DNA of 64,000 bases from Flaviflagellibacter deserti (GTDB lineage: Bacteria > Pseudomonadota > Alphaproteobacteria > Rhizobiales > Methylopilaceae): NCBI RefSeq assembly GCF_042652085.1, contig NZ_JBHSJF010000006.1:868001-932000 (forward strand). The letters run 5' to 3'. Shown here in pieces: positions 18,134 to 27,461 of this stretch. The stretch's first letter is position 1. Every line of letters starts with the position of its first letter. The position numbers and the translations under genes were made by a program. The notes beneath the pieces are model-generated. The model saw only the letters and a list, made by a program, of their open reading frames with translations, was not told the origin of the DNA and made no database searches.

Positions 18134-18163
18134 AAAGGGCCGGCTCCCATGGGCCGGCCCTTT
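18134..18163 (+). terminator. Hairpin terminator after the methyltransferase gene
   Basis: A perfect 10-base stem, AAAGGGCCGG (18134-18143) with CCGGCCCTTT (18154-18163), lies 6 bases after the stop. The arms carry A and T runs on both sides, so it could stop transcription from either the rightward gene or the convergent small gene. Confidence 0.75.
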
Positions 18164-18182
18164 CGTCATCGTGCCACCGGGA

Positions 18183-18449
18183 TCAGTAGCAGATCTTCTT
18201 CGTCTTCCAGACGAACTGGTCGTACTTGTTGCTCCACACCTTCACCTTCTTGAAGGTGCAGAAATCCGGACCGTAATCGTAGGCCGGGTAATAGCCGCCG
18301 TAATGCGGGCCGTAGCCATAGCCGTATCCGCCGAAGCCGATACCGATGTGGATGCCCTTGGCCGAAGCGGCGGTCGGGGCGGCGGCAGCGGCGCCGAGAG
18401 CGGCGATTGCGGCCATGGAAATCATGATCTTGCGAAGCATCGTGGTCAT
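18183..18449 (-). CDS. Small secreted Gly/Tyr-rich protein
   Basis: 88 residues with a signal peptide (MTTMLRK...TAASA, cleavage near residue 29). A Gly/Tyr-rich tract (FGGYGYGYGPHYGG) follows, then a compact C-terminal segment with two Cys (DFCTFKK and KKICY). Proteins of this look are common in Rhizobiales and probably lie in the periplasm or outside; I know no function. The start could be 18449 or 18440. The longer frame upstream lacks a signal sequence and is unlikely. Confidence 0.65.
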   Translation of the reverse strand: MTTMLRKIMISMAAIAALGAAAAAPTAASAKGIHIGIGFGGYGYGYGPHYGGYYPAYDYGPDFCTFKKVKVWSNKYDQFVWKTKKICY

Positions 18450-18631
18450 CCTCGGTCTTTGGAGAGACCGTCCGGAACCATTTCCCGCGGCCTCGATGAC
18501 CATTGGTCGGCGCCGCCTCGAAACGGGTTCAATGCCCCGTTCGCAGGGTGAATGATTTCTTTCCGCGTCCGCCCAGTTGACCTTCAACCCGGCCAAGCCC
18601 AGTTTCCCGCGCAAGCGCAAGGAAACAATCA

Positions 18632-19390
18632 ATGCCCGATATCCGCCTCGTCCCCTGCCTCGCCGACAATTACGCCGTGATCGTTCGCGAGGGAGATACC
18701 GTGATGCTCGTCGACGCACCCGAGGCGGGTCCGATCCGGGAGCAGCTCAAGGCCGATGGCTGGCGGCTGACGCACATCCTGATCACCCACAAGCACGACG
18801 ACCATATCGCCGGCATTCCGGAGCTCGCGGCCGAATATTCGCCGATCATCGTCGGACCCGAAGCCGAGCAGGACAAGATCCCGGGCCTCACCCGGACGGT
18901 ACGCGAGGGCGACAAGGTCGAGGTCGGCCCGATGGTCGCCGACGTCTACGAGACGCCGGGACACACCTCCGGCCACGTCTCGTTCCATTTCCCAAAGGAG
19001 AAGCTGCTGTTCTCCGGCGACACCTTGTTCGCGCTCGGCTGCGGCCGCCTGTTCGAAGGCTCGCCCGCCCAGATGTGGCACTCGCTCTCGAAGCTCCGCG
19101 CTCTGCCGGACGACACCTCGGTCTATTGCGGCCACGAATACACGTTGTCGAACGCCCGCTTCGCGATCACGGTCGACCCGCACAACAAGGCCCTGCAGGA
19201 GCGCGCCGCCGACATTGCCCGCGCGCGGGATGCCGGCCAGCCGACAATTCCGTTCCAGCTCGGGCTCGACAAGGCGACCAGCCCCTTCCTGCGCGCCGAC
19301 GATCCGGCCGTCGCGACAGGCGTCGGAACACCGGGAGCCTCGCCGGAAACCGTGTTTGCGGAAGTTCGCGAGCGCAAAAACAATTTCTGA
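18632..19390 (+). CDS. gloB: Hydroxyacylglutathione hydrolase (glyoxalase II)
   Basis: Hydrolyses S-lactoylglutathione to lactate and glutathione, completing methylglyoxal detoxification. The 252-residue length is normal. The metallo-beta-lactamase metal motif reads THKHDDH (THxHxDH), followed by GHTSGH, GDTLFALGCGRLFEG and GHEYT, so all metal ligands are visible. The C-terminal glutathione-binding domain is present and ends with ERKNNF. It is divergent from the small secreted gene, and a tRNA gene follows. Confidence 0.95.
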   Translation: MPDIRLVPCLADNYAVIVREGDTVMLVDAPEAGPIREQLKADGWRLTHILITHKHDDHIAGIPELAAEYSPIIVGPEAEQDKIPGLTRTVREGDKVEVGPMVADVYETPGHTSGHVSFHFPKEKLLFSGDTLFALGCGRLFEGSPAQMWHSLSKLRALPDDTSVYCGHEYTLSNARFAITVDPHNKALQERAADIARARDAGQPTIPFQLGLDKATSPFLRADDPAVATGVGTPGASPETVFAEVRERKNNF

Positions 19391-19473
19391 CAAACCGCGT
19401 TGCAATGCCCCGCGATCTTTGGCATAGAACGCGCCTCGCGCCGGGCACGCCCGCCGCGACGGGACTGAAGCGT

Positions 19474-19548
19474 GCGGGTGTAGCTCAGGGGTAGAGCACA
19501 ACCTTGCCAAGGTTGGGGTCGAGGGTTCGAATCCCTTCGCCCGCTCCA
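19474..19548 (+). tRNA. tRNA-Gly (anticodon GCC)
   Basis: Cloverleaf features are intact. The acceptor arm GCGGGTG pairs with CGCCCGC, the D-arm is GCTC...GAGC, the anticodon loop is TTGCCAA with anticodon GCC, and the T-loop is GGTTCGAATCC. The 3' CCA is encoded. A strong hairpin terminator follows at 19564. The next protein gene is separate. Confidence 0.97.
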
Positions 19549-19563
19549 GTTTCCCATCGATCG

Positions 19564-19590
19564 AAGCCGTGGGGACTCCACGGCTTTTTT
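19564..19590 (+). terminator. Rho-independent terminator after tRNA-Gly
   Basis: The stem AAGCCGTGG (19564-19572) pairs with CCACGGCTT (19578-19586) around a 5-base loop, and a T-run extends to 19590. It sits 15 bases after the tRNA. Confidence 0.88.
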
Positions 19591-19741
19591 CGTTTGGGCC
19601 TACATGTCGCGGATTGCTCGCGAAGGGCTCCGGTTACCGCGCGGTTACATGATGCTCCCCGCTACGGAAACCCGCCCCGGCTGTGATCCGTCGGCGGCCC
19701 GTAACTCCCTCTCATCTTCCCACTTTAATTGGACACCACAC

Positions 19742-20170
19742 TTGCCAGCTTCCAAGCACGATACATTCGCTGACCGCCGATCCGCTGCAGCGAGCGCCAG
19801 ACAGGCGCTGCTCGAAAAGTTCAAAACCCGTCCGGCCGAGGATGATGCGGCCGAGATCGAGCGCCGCGCCGAGCGCACCCGCATTGCCGAGGCGCGCGCC
19901 GCCCGCCTTGCCGAGAAGGAAGCCGTGCGCAAGGCCGAAGAGGATCGCCGCGCCGCCGTGCGTGAGCAGGAAGAAGCCGAACGCCTCGCCGCCGAAGCGG
20001 CAATCGAGGCCGAGCGCGTCGCTGCCGAACAGGCGCTGGCCGAAGAGAAGAACGCCCGCGACGCTGCCAAGGCCGCGCGGATCAAGCAGGTGGTTGTTGA
20101 TGAGGCTGCGCAGAAGGCCGCCCGCGACGCCCGGTACGCCAGCCGCAAAAGCCGTGTCGCGCGCGGCTGA
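19742..20170 (+). CDS. DUF6481-like coiled-coil protein
   Basis: 142 residues, nearly all charged or Ala. After a short conserved head (FADRRSAAASARQALLEKF) the rest is a long Glu/Arg/Ala helix, likely a coiled coil or single helix, ending in a basic tail. It resembles the DUF6481 family of alphaproteobacteria, of unknown function. No ATG fits; TTG 19742 begins just before the conserved head and is the probable start. A GNRA-loop terminator follows. Confidence 0.72.
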   Translation: MPASKHDTFADRRSAAASARQALLEKFKTRPAEDDAAEIERRAERTRIAEARAARLAEKEAVRKAEEDRRAAVREQEEAERLAAEAAIEAERVAAEQALAEEKNARDAAKAARIKQVVVDEAAQKAARDARYASRKSRVARG

Positions 20171-20226
20171 AAGCCAACGAGCTACCGAGGGTTCGACCCT
20201 TCCACCGACCCAGTCAGCCCGAACAG

Positions 20227-20249
20227 AAGCCGCGGGAAACCGCGGCTTT
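20227..20249 (+). terminator. Hairpin terminator with GAAA loop
   Basis: The stem AAGCCGCGG (20227-20235) pairs with CCGCGGCTT (20240-20248) around a GAAA loop, with a short T stretch. It lies 57 bases after the DUF6481-like gene. Confidence 0.8.
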
Positions 20250-20335
20250 GTCGTTTTCGGGCGAGCCCGTTCGCTGGGGCGCACACACCTTCAGGGCGCG
20301 TTCCCCTGTTCTTCAGGTCCGCTAACGGCCGAACT

Positions 20336-21175
20336 TCAACTGCTCCTTGCCCGGCATTGGCGAGCCATCTCCAGGACCCGCTTGAGGACAGCTATTGCGG
20401 CCTCGCTTTCCTTGCCACCGGCGCGGGACAGGTCCAGGGCGAAACGAAACAGTTCTTCAAGGCCCTGGTCGTCTTCAGCGATCAAACGCGTCGCCGCGAG
20501 AACGGCTTCGTCGGTCGGAGCCAGTCCCACCGCCGCCTCGACGATCTGCCCAACGACGTCCAGTTCTGGATGAAGCCCCAGGCGCGACGAACGAGTGTTT
20601 ACATAGTCCGCCATCCGGGCGAACAACGCCACTTCATCGTCATAACCTTTGGCCATTGCCACGCGTGCGAGCACCTTCAGGCCCGGCATGCATTGTTGGC
20701 GGGCAGTTTTGGCAATGCGCGCAGCACTGGTTTCGGTTGGCCTTGCTAGCGCTTGGTTCACCCGAACCAGGACATCGACGTCCACAAAGCCCTCGTCGCT
20801 GAGCGCTGTGTCCAGCTCCACAAAAACCACGGGCTCTGGCGGCGCGACGTGGGGACGCTGACACTGGTGGGCGATCCATTCCGGCAAATAACCAAGCTGG
20901 ACCTGATGCCGCTTTTGGCCTCCCAAAAGTCCCTTACTCACCCACCAGCCATCAACAGCAATGGCAAAGCTTTTTCGGTAGCGAGAAGATTCCACCTCTT
21001 GTCGAGCAAGGACACCAAACCGATCCTCGCCGGCGGCCTTCGCTTCCTGAATGAAGGACTGAACTTCTCTCAGTCGAGAACGCAGGCCAGCGACCTCGAC
21101 GGGCATACCTTCATTCAATTTGCGCCAAGAGCCGGCTGGCGGCCCTGCTCGTTGGCCTTGGATCTTCGTCGCCAC
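20336..21175 (-). CDS. Hypothetical protein, possibly HIRAN-like
   Basis: 279 residues, cytoplasmic, with no signal or membrane span. GTG 21175 is preceded 6 bases away by GAGG, and a stop lies 10 codons upstream in frame, which fixes the start region; ATG MPVEVAG 24 codons later is an alternative. The middle (residues about 65-145) contains AVDGWW and then LGYLPEWIA and a beta-like stretch. This recalls HIRAN domains (their GYLPxxLA core), a DNA-end-binding fold, but I hold the match loosely. The C-terminal third looks all-helical. Composition is slightly less GC-biased than the neighbours, and it has no operon partner. Confidence 0.6.
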   Translation of the reverse strand: MATKIQGQRAGPPAGSWRKLNEGMPVEVAGLRSRLREVQSFIQEAKAAGEDRFGVLARQEVESSRYRKSFAIAVDGWWVSKGLLGGQKRHQVQLGYLPEWIAHQCQRPHVAPPEPVVFVELDTALSDEGFVDVDVLVRVNQALARPTETSAARIAKTARQQCMPGLKVLARVAMAKGYDDEVALFARMADYVNTRSSRLGLHPELDVVGQIVEAAVGLAPTDEAVLAATRLIAEDDQGLEELFRFALDLSRAGGKESEAAIAVLKRVLEMARQCRARSS

Positions 21176-21442
21176 GCGACGCCTCGACAGGGAAGAGCGC
21201 GCTCACGCCGTCCCATCCTGCGGAGTCGTTTCTGACCTCAATCGTTCCATTCGCGCGAGCGCATGTGGCATCGATTTCGATCGTAATCGCGTCACTGCGT
21301 TTCGTTGTTGGCACCCACGACATCCCCTTTTTGTGCCCGGGGCATTTCTCGGAGTCGTGCCTGTGGCGCTATGAGGCTCGGTTCACGGCAGTGGCTGGTC
21401 GCCGGGTGTGGAAAGTGGCGGACAAGTCCGCCACTGCCAATA

Positions 21443-21820
21443 TCAGCTGGCCTTCCTGGTCACCAGCGTCAGCGTACCGTCCGGCCCCAGGCTGGCTACG
21501 ATGACGTGGGCCGAGGTCAGGCCCTTGGCTTCGAGCTCGGATTTGATTTTGGGGGAGGCGTCGATCGAAGCGCGCAACCTTTGAAGATCGCCGTCGCCGC
21601 GCTGTGCCACCACTTTGTTGACCTGCGTCTGTGTGGATTCAGGCAACTCATTCATATCGACGATATCGATGCTTTGAATCGTCGGGGTCGCCGCGGGGGG
21701 AGATGTCGGCGCGGCCGTAGGAGGCTGCACGGATGGCTGCTGCGCGGATGGCGCTTGCGCGTTGGCCGCCGTTGCGAAGGCGAGAGCGGCGCCCGCTGCC
21801 AGAATTGCGATCATGCGCAT
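21443..21820 (-). CDS. Secreted hypothetical protein with Pro/Gln linker
   Basis: 125 residues with a clear signal peptide (MRMIAILAAGAALAFATAANA, cut before QAPS). A Pro/Ala/Gln-rich linker (about 22-48) and a 75-residue domain follow (IDIVDMNELPESTQTQVNKVV...). Similar small periplasmic proteins are common in Rhizobiales with no assigned role. It stands alone between two stretches without genes (21176-21442 and 21821-22101), where I see nothing convincing. Confidence 0.65.
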   Translation of the reverse strand: MRMIAILAAGAALAFATAANAQAPSAQQPSVQPPTAAPTSPPAATPTIQSIDIVDMNELPESTQTQVNKVVAQRGDGDLQRLRASIDASPKIKSELEAKGLTSAHVIVASLGPDGTLTLVTRKAS

Positions 21821-22101
21821 GGGGATTCCCTTCCTCGGGCATGGTCACCAGCGACCATCCTGACACCTCACACGCCGAACGCGGTTGGAAGTCGGGCGTC
21901 GGATGGTCATTCCGTGGTCATGTCGCGCCGAAAATGTGCACCGTCTCGCGGCGCCCGAACGCCGGCAGGGTTCCCACGGCGGCCATGCGGCGATGGTGAG
22001 GCGGCGAGCGCCGTGCAGTTTCAGTTCCAGCCCGCCCACCAAGCAGACCGCTCACCGGCACCGGCTCAAGGCGCACGAGGCCATAGCAGAAGAAAGGGCG
22101 T

Positions 22102-22455
22102 TTACTCCGCAGCATCGCCCCCCGGCACCGCACACACCTCCGACCGCGTCAGAAACCGCCGTTCCCGCCCGTTATCCAGCGAGAACATGCCACCGCGGCC
22201 CGACACGACGTCGATGATCAGGTCGGTGTGCTTCCACATCTCGTATTGGGGGCCGCCGATGTAGAACGGCATGCCGCCGATATGGCCGAGCAGCACGTCG
22301 GCATCGCCGATGATGAAGTCGCCCTGCGGGTAGCACATCGGGCTCGATCCGTCGCAGCAGCCGCCCGATTGGTGGAACAGCACCGGGCCGTGATCGGCCA
22401 CGATCTCCTCCAGCAGGCCGAGCGCCGCCGGTGTCGCGATTACCTTGTCCGCCAT
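22102..22455 (-). CDS. DUF779 family protein
   Basis: 117 residues with the conserved Cys-rich segment HQSGGCCDGSSPMCYP, the hallmark of DUF779, and a trailing Cys (EVCAVPG). DUF779 genes regularly sit directly beside NAD-dependent aldehyde dehydrogenases, as here, 60 bases downstream. The function is not established; the clustered cysteines suggest a metal or redox role for the aldehyde dehydrogenase, which is inference. Confidence 0.9.
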   Translation of the reverse strand: MADKVIATPAALGLLEEIVADHGPVLFHQSGGCCDGSSPMCYPQGDFIIGDADVLLGHIGGMPFYIGGPQYEMWKHTDLIIDVVSGRGGMFSLDNGRERRFLTRSEVCAVPGGDAAE

Positions 22456-22515
22456 TTCTATCGCACCGTCGCTGAATGGAGCGGCGGCGGCGCCGATCGC
22501 GCCGCCGCCCGTCTG

Positions 22516-24033
<1,518 letters not shown>

Positions 24034-24396
24034 TGTTGTTCCTCCCGAAACACGCCGCGAAACGCAGCCTGTCGGCAGGAGAGTCCGGTGGCGGGGGCGC
24101 GTCGTTAAAGGACACGCCGGCGGGACCGAAGCCCTGTATGCTGCCGATACGCTATTGTTTTTGTGTCATGCGTCGTCGCACGGCTGACCCATCATGTGGG
24201 CGCGCTTCGGCCGGTGTCCAGCCGCCCTGGCGCATGGCGCGGCTTCTGTGCGATGCAGTCAGCGTCGAGCGGTCGCCCGGACGCGACTCGCACCCGCCGT
24301 TTCATCAGCGATGCCGGGAACGGCCATAACTATGCAACGTTGTGGGCTCACTGTCGCTCGACACCACATCCCAACATCGAGAGTACCGAGACCGTC
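24034..24396. other. Divergent intergenic region without a gene
   Basis: 363 bases between the aldehyde dehydrogenase and the small acidic protein gene. Open frames cross it in several phases but look like GC-rich noise. It must hold the aldehyde dehydrogenase promoter. I looked for a sigma-54 GG/GC pair on the lower strand and did not find one. Confidence 0.45.
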
Positions 24397-24600
24397 ATGG
24401 CCAAATTCACCAGCCTGCAGATCGACGCCAAGGGCGAGGACGAAATCGAAATGACGTTCGAGACCGGCGACGGCGCGACGTTCACGTTCACCGCCTCCGT
24501 CGACGACGTGGAAACCATCCAGGACGCGCTCGACGAGATGTTCGAGTACGAGGAAGACGACGCCGAAGAACCCGAGGCGGGAAAGAGCTCCGCGTCATAA
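24397..24600 (+). CDS. Small acidic protein, function unknown
   Basis: 67 residues, strongly acidic (about a third Asp/Glu), no cysteines and no signal. It reads like a compact beta-rich domain (MAKFTSLQIDAKGEDEIEMT) followed by an acidic helix and a disordered Glu/Ser tail. The ATG follows a weak GAG site. I do not recognise a family. It converges with the chemoreceptor gene. Confidence 0.55.
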   Translation: MAKFTSLQIDAKGEDEIEMTFETGDGATFTFTASVDDVETIQDALDEMFEYEEDDAEEPEAGKSSAS

Positions 24601-24662
24601 ATCTTCGCAGCCATCCCGGCGCAACCGCCATCAGCGAACGCCCGAGCTGATCCCGCCGGGGA

Positions 24663-26336
24663 TCAGGCCGCGACCTTCGTCAGGAACGAATCGACGAGAC
24701 TTCTGAGGTCGGCCGTGCGCGCGGAAATGTCCGACGCGGCCTGATCGACGCTCGTCGACGACCCCGACACCCGGTCTGCCGCTGACGAAACGTCACCGAT
24801 ATGGGCGTTCGCGGAGGTGGTGCCCAGGGCCGCGTTCGCGACACTGCGGCTGATTTCCGACGTTGCCGCGCCCTGCTCCTCGACCGCCGCGGCGATCGCA
24901 TTGGTCGAACGGTCGACCTCTTCCATCGTCGCGGAAATCTCCCGGATGGCGTCCACCGCCTCGCGCGAGGCGGTCTGGATGGCGCCGATCTGAGTCGAGA
25001 TGTCTCCGGTCGCCCGCTCGGTCTGGTTGGCGAGCGTCTTGACCTCCTGCGCGACGACGGCGAACCCCTTGCCGGCTTCCCCGGCGCGCGCTGCCTCGAT
25101 CGTGGCGTTGAGCGCGAGAAGGTTGGTCTGTGCGGCGATGTCCTGGATGAGGGAGACGACATCGCCGATCCGCGCCGCCGCCTCGCTGAGGCTCGCGACG
25201 GTCGAATTCGTGCGCCGCACCTCTTCCGAGGCCTGGCCGACAATCCTGCTCGTCCGGCCGATCTGGCCCGTGATCTCCTGAATGGAGGAGACCAGTTCCT
25301 CCGCGGCTGCCGCCGCGATCTGGACATTCCCGGTCGCCGTGTCGGATGCCTGGGCCGCGGCGCCCGCTTGCTCGACAGTGGCACTCGCGACCTGATCGAG
25401 ATCTCGGGCGGCCGACTGCATGGCCGCGCCGTTCTCGGTCATCGCCTCGAGGAGACGCTGGACGTCCTGGCGAAAGCTCGCGATCGCCGCATCCACCACG
25501 GCTTGGCGCGAGAGCGCGGCGCTGCGGCTCGCCTCCTGTTGCTCCCCGAGCGTCACTCTCTCGGCGGCATTGGCGCGGAACACGACGAGCGCCCGCGCCA
25601 TTTCCCCGATTTCGCCCGACCGGTCGGTATCGCCGATGACGGCGTCTTCTCCGCGCGCCATTTGCAGCATCGCATCGCGTATCCGCCCGAGCGGCTTCGT
25701 GACCGAGCGGATAAGCAGCGTGGCCGCGCCGAACAGACAAAGGACAAGAAGTCCGCCGACCGCGGCCTGTCCGAAAATCTCCCGCCACACCTGAGCCTGG
25801 AGAACATCTATATAGACGCCGGTCCCTACGACCCAGCCCCAGCGCGGATAGCCTTTCACGTAGGACGTCTTCGCCACCGGAGCCGCTTCGCCGGGCTTGG
25901 GCCAAAGATAATCGACCGTTCCCGCGCCGTGCGCCTTCACCTCGTCGACGAAGGCGACGAACAGCCTTTTGCCGTTCGGATCCTTGTTCTCGGTGAGGTC
26001 CTTGCCGTTTAGTTCAGGCTTGATCGGATGCATCACCATGCGAGGATGCATGTCGTTGACCCAAAGATATTCGGTGCCGGCATAGCGCATCGATGCAATC
26101 GCGGAGAGTGTTGCCTTCTGCGCTTCCTCGGTCGTCATTTCGCCGGCCTCCGCCCGCTTGGCGAAGCCGTCGGCAAGGCCGATGGCACTTTCGACGATGT
26201 GCTGAAGCTCGGCCTGTTTGTAGGCCATCGCGGTCCGATGGGATTCATAACCGCCGTAGACGATCATCCCGAACAGCGCGATCCCGCCAAGCCCACCGAT
26301 CAGATAAAGCTGCCTCGCAATCGACCCCTTGCCCAT
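24663..26336 (-). CDS. Methyl-accepting chemotaxis protein with Cache sensor
   Basis: 557 residues from ATG 26336, chosen because GGGGAG lies 6 bases upstream; an ATG at 26354 is also in frame. The first span is at about residues 10-28. The periplasmic part (30-188) is a single Cache domain (YLWVNDMHPRMVMHP, then YPRWGWVVGTGVYID), typical for small carboxylate-like ligands. The second span is at 190-209, followed by HAMP and a long signalling coiled coil whose hairpin tip contains LLALNATIEAARAGEAGKGF. No CheB/CheR pentapeptide tail is present. It is an orphan receptor with no chemotaxis genes nearby. Confidence 0.93.
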   Translation of the reverse strand: MGKGSIARQLYLIGGLGGIALFGMIVYGGYESHRTAMAYKQAELQHIVESAIGLADGFAKRAEAGEMTTEEAQKATLSAIASMRYAGTEYLWVNDMHPRMVMHPIKPELNGKDLTENKDPNGKRLFVAFVDEVKAHGAGTVDYLWPKPGEAAPVAKTSYVKGYPRWGWVVGTGVYIDVLQAQVWREIFGQAAVGGLLVLCLFGAATLLIRSVTKPLGRIRDAMLQMARGEDAVIGDTDRSGEIGEMARALVVFRANAAERVTLGEQQEASRSAALSRQAVVDAAIASFRQDVQRLLEAMTENGAAMQSAARDLDQVASATVEQAGAAAQASDTATGNVQIAAAAAEELVSSIQEITGQIGRTSRIVGQASEEVRRTNSTVASLSEAAARIGDVVSLIQDIAAQTNLLALNATIEAARAGEAGKGFAVVAQEVKTLANQTERATGDISTQIGAIQTASREAVDAIREISATMEEVDRSTNAIAAAVEEQGAATSEISRSVANAALGTTSANAHIGDVSSAADRVSGSSTSVDQAASDISARTADLRSLVDSFLTKVAA

Positions 26337-26591
26337 CGCATGCTCCCCGCGCATTTCCCTACGGAATCCTGGAGAAAAATTCCTAACTCATAGATAATTT
26401 TACGTGTAGGGGGACGACTTTGCGACCAGGAGGGGAACGATCCGCAAGTCGCAAACGACCCTAACCGCGCGGTAGGGTCGGAACGGCTTGAGATCACATT
26501 CGGCTGGCATATCGAAAATTCGCCTCGCGCTTCGAAAACGATGAACCCGGCGGACTGCCTTCCGCGTTCATCGGTTGCGGGAGGTTCGATC

Positions 26592-26765
26592 ATGAACACC
26601 AAACCGACCACTGCCTTCCAACAGGGGCGAGCGGCAGCGGCTGAAGGCCGGCAGGCTCAGGACAATCCTTACGAGCAGGGCACCCGCGATCATGCGGAAT
26701 GGTTCGAGGGATGGCAGTTCGTCCACGATTTCGAGGAGGACGGCGAGATCCCCACGGACGCATGA
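26592..26765 (+). CDS. Rmf/CrpP-like mini-protein
   Basis: 57 residues. The pattern QGRAAAAEGRQAQDNPY then WFEGWQFVHD fits the Rmf_CrpP family: an A/G helix with Gly-x-x-x-Gly, then x-x-Pro-Tyr, then Trp-x-x-Gly-Trp. Ribosome modulation factor dimerises 70S ribosomes in stationary phase; the CrpP branch was reported in connection with quinolone resistance, a role that is debated. Which branch this belongs to is not clear. The ATG is preceded 7 bases away by GGGAGG. The acidic tail (EEDGEIPTDA) differs from basic E. coli RMF, so ribosome binding is not assured. Confidence 0.65.
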   Translation: MNTKPTTAFQQGRAAAAEGRQAQDNPYEQGTRDHAEWFEGWQFVHDFEEDGEIPTDA

Positions 26766-26899
26766 CGCTCGTCCGGAGGGTGCATCCGGCGGCAGCCGCA
26801 CACGATCCGTGTCCGGGCCGGCCCGATCGCGTGAAGCGTGATCCGAGGCGTGAGCGCGCCGCTCTCGCCTCGCGGGCCGAGCGGCGCTAGAACGCCGCC

Positions 26900-27361
26900 A
26901 TGACGACAGACACCACGACCCTCACCCAGCTCGGCCGCGCCACCGAGACGCCCGCGTCTCCTGATGCCGCGACGCTCGAGCGCGTGCCAAACCCGCATCC
27001 GGACACGGATTACGTCGCACGCTTCACCGTGCCGGAATTCACCTCGCTCTGCCCGGTCACCGGCCAGCCTGATTTCGCGCATCTGATGATCGACTACGTG
27101 CCCGACGCCTGGCTCGTCGAATCGAAGTCGCTCAAGCTCTATCTCACCTCGTTCCGCAACCACGGCGCCTTCCACGAGGATTGCACCGTCGGCATCGGCA
27201 AGAAGCTCGTCGAGACGCTGAAGCCGCGCTGGCTGCGCATCGGCGGCTATTGGTATCCGCGCGGCGGGATCCCGATCGACGTTTTCTGGCAGTTCGGCGC
27301 GGTCCCGGAAGGCACCTGGGTACCCGATCAGGGGGTCCCTTCCTATCGCGGCCGAGGCTGA
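26900..27361 (+). CDS. queF: NADPH-dependent 7-cyano-7-deazaguanine reductase
   Basis: Reduces preQ0 to preQ1 in queuosine synthesis. The 153-residue length is that of the single-domain (YkvM-type) enzyme. The nucleophilic Cys51 and general acid Asp58 are visible in LCPVTGQPDFA, and the substrate-binding region ESKSLKLYLTSFRNHGAFHE is intact. It is probably a single-gene unit. Confidence 0.95.
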   Translation: MTTDTTTLTQLGRATETPASPDAATLERVPNPHPDTDYVARFTVPEFTSLCPVTGQPDFAHLMIDYVPDAWLVESKSLKLYLTSFRNHGAFHEDCTVGIGKKLVETLKPRWLRIGGYWYPRGGIPIDVFWQFGAVPEGTWVPDQGVPSYRGRG

Positions 27362-27461
27362 TAAAAGGAGCCTCCGCGACATACTCGGCCTTTGGTATGA
27401 GGCCGGTTGAAAAATATTTCCATTTCCGCCACTAAGGCGGCTCCCCTGGTGGAAGGTCTCC

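Noticed and set aside
20171..20215. Second tRNA gene
   Set aside because: Only a T-arm-like piece is present; acceptor, D and anticodon arms cannot be formed.
21111..21323. 70-codon leftward frame upstream of the gene at 20336-21175
   Set aside because: It overlaps that gene in another frame. It could be a frameshifted N-terminus, but I could not align it to any family and a good GTG start with ribosome site exists downstream.
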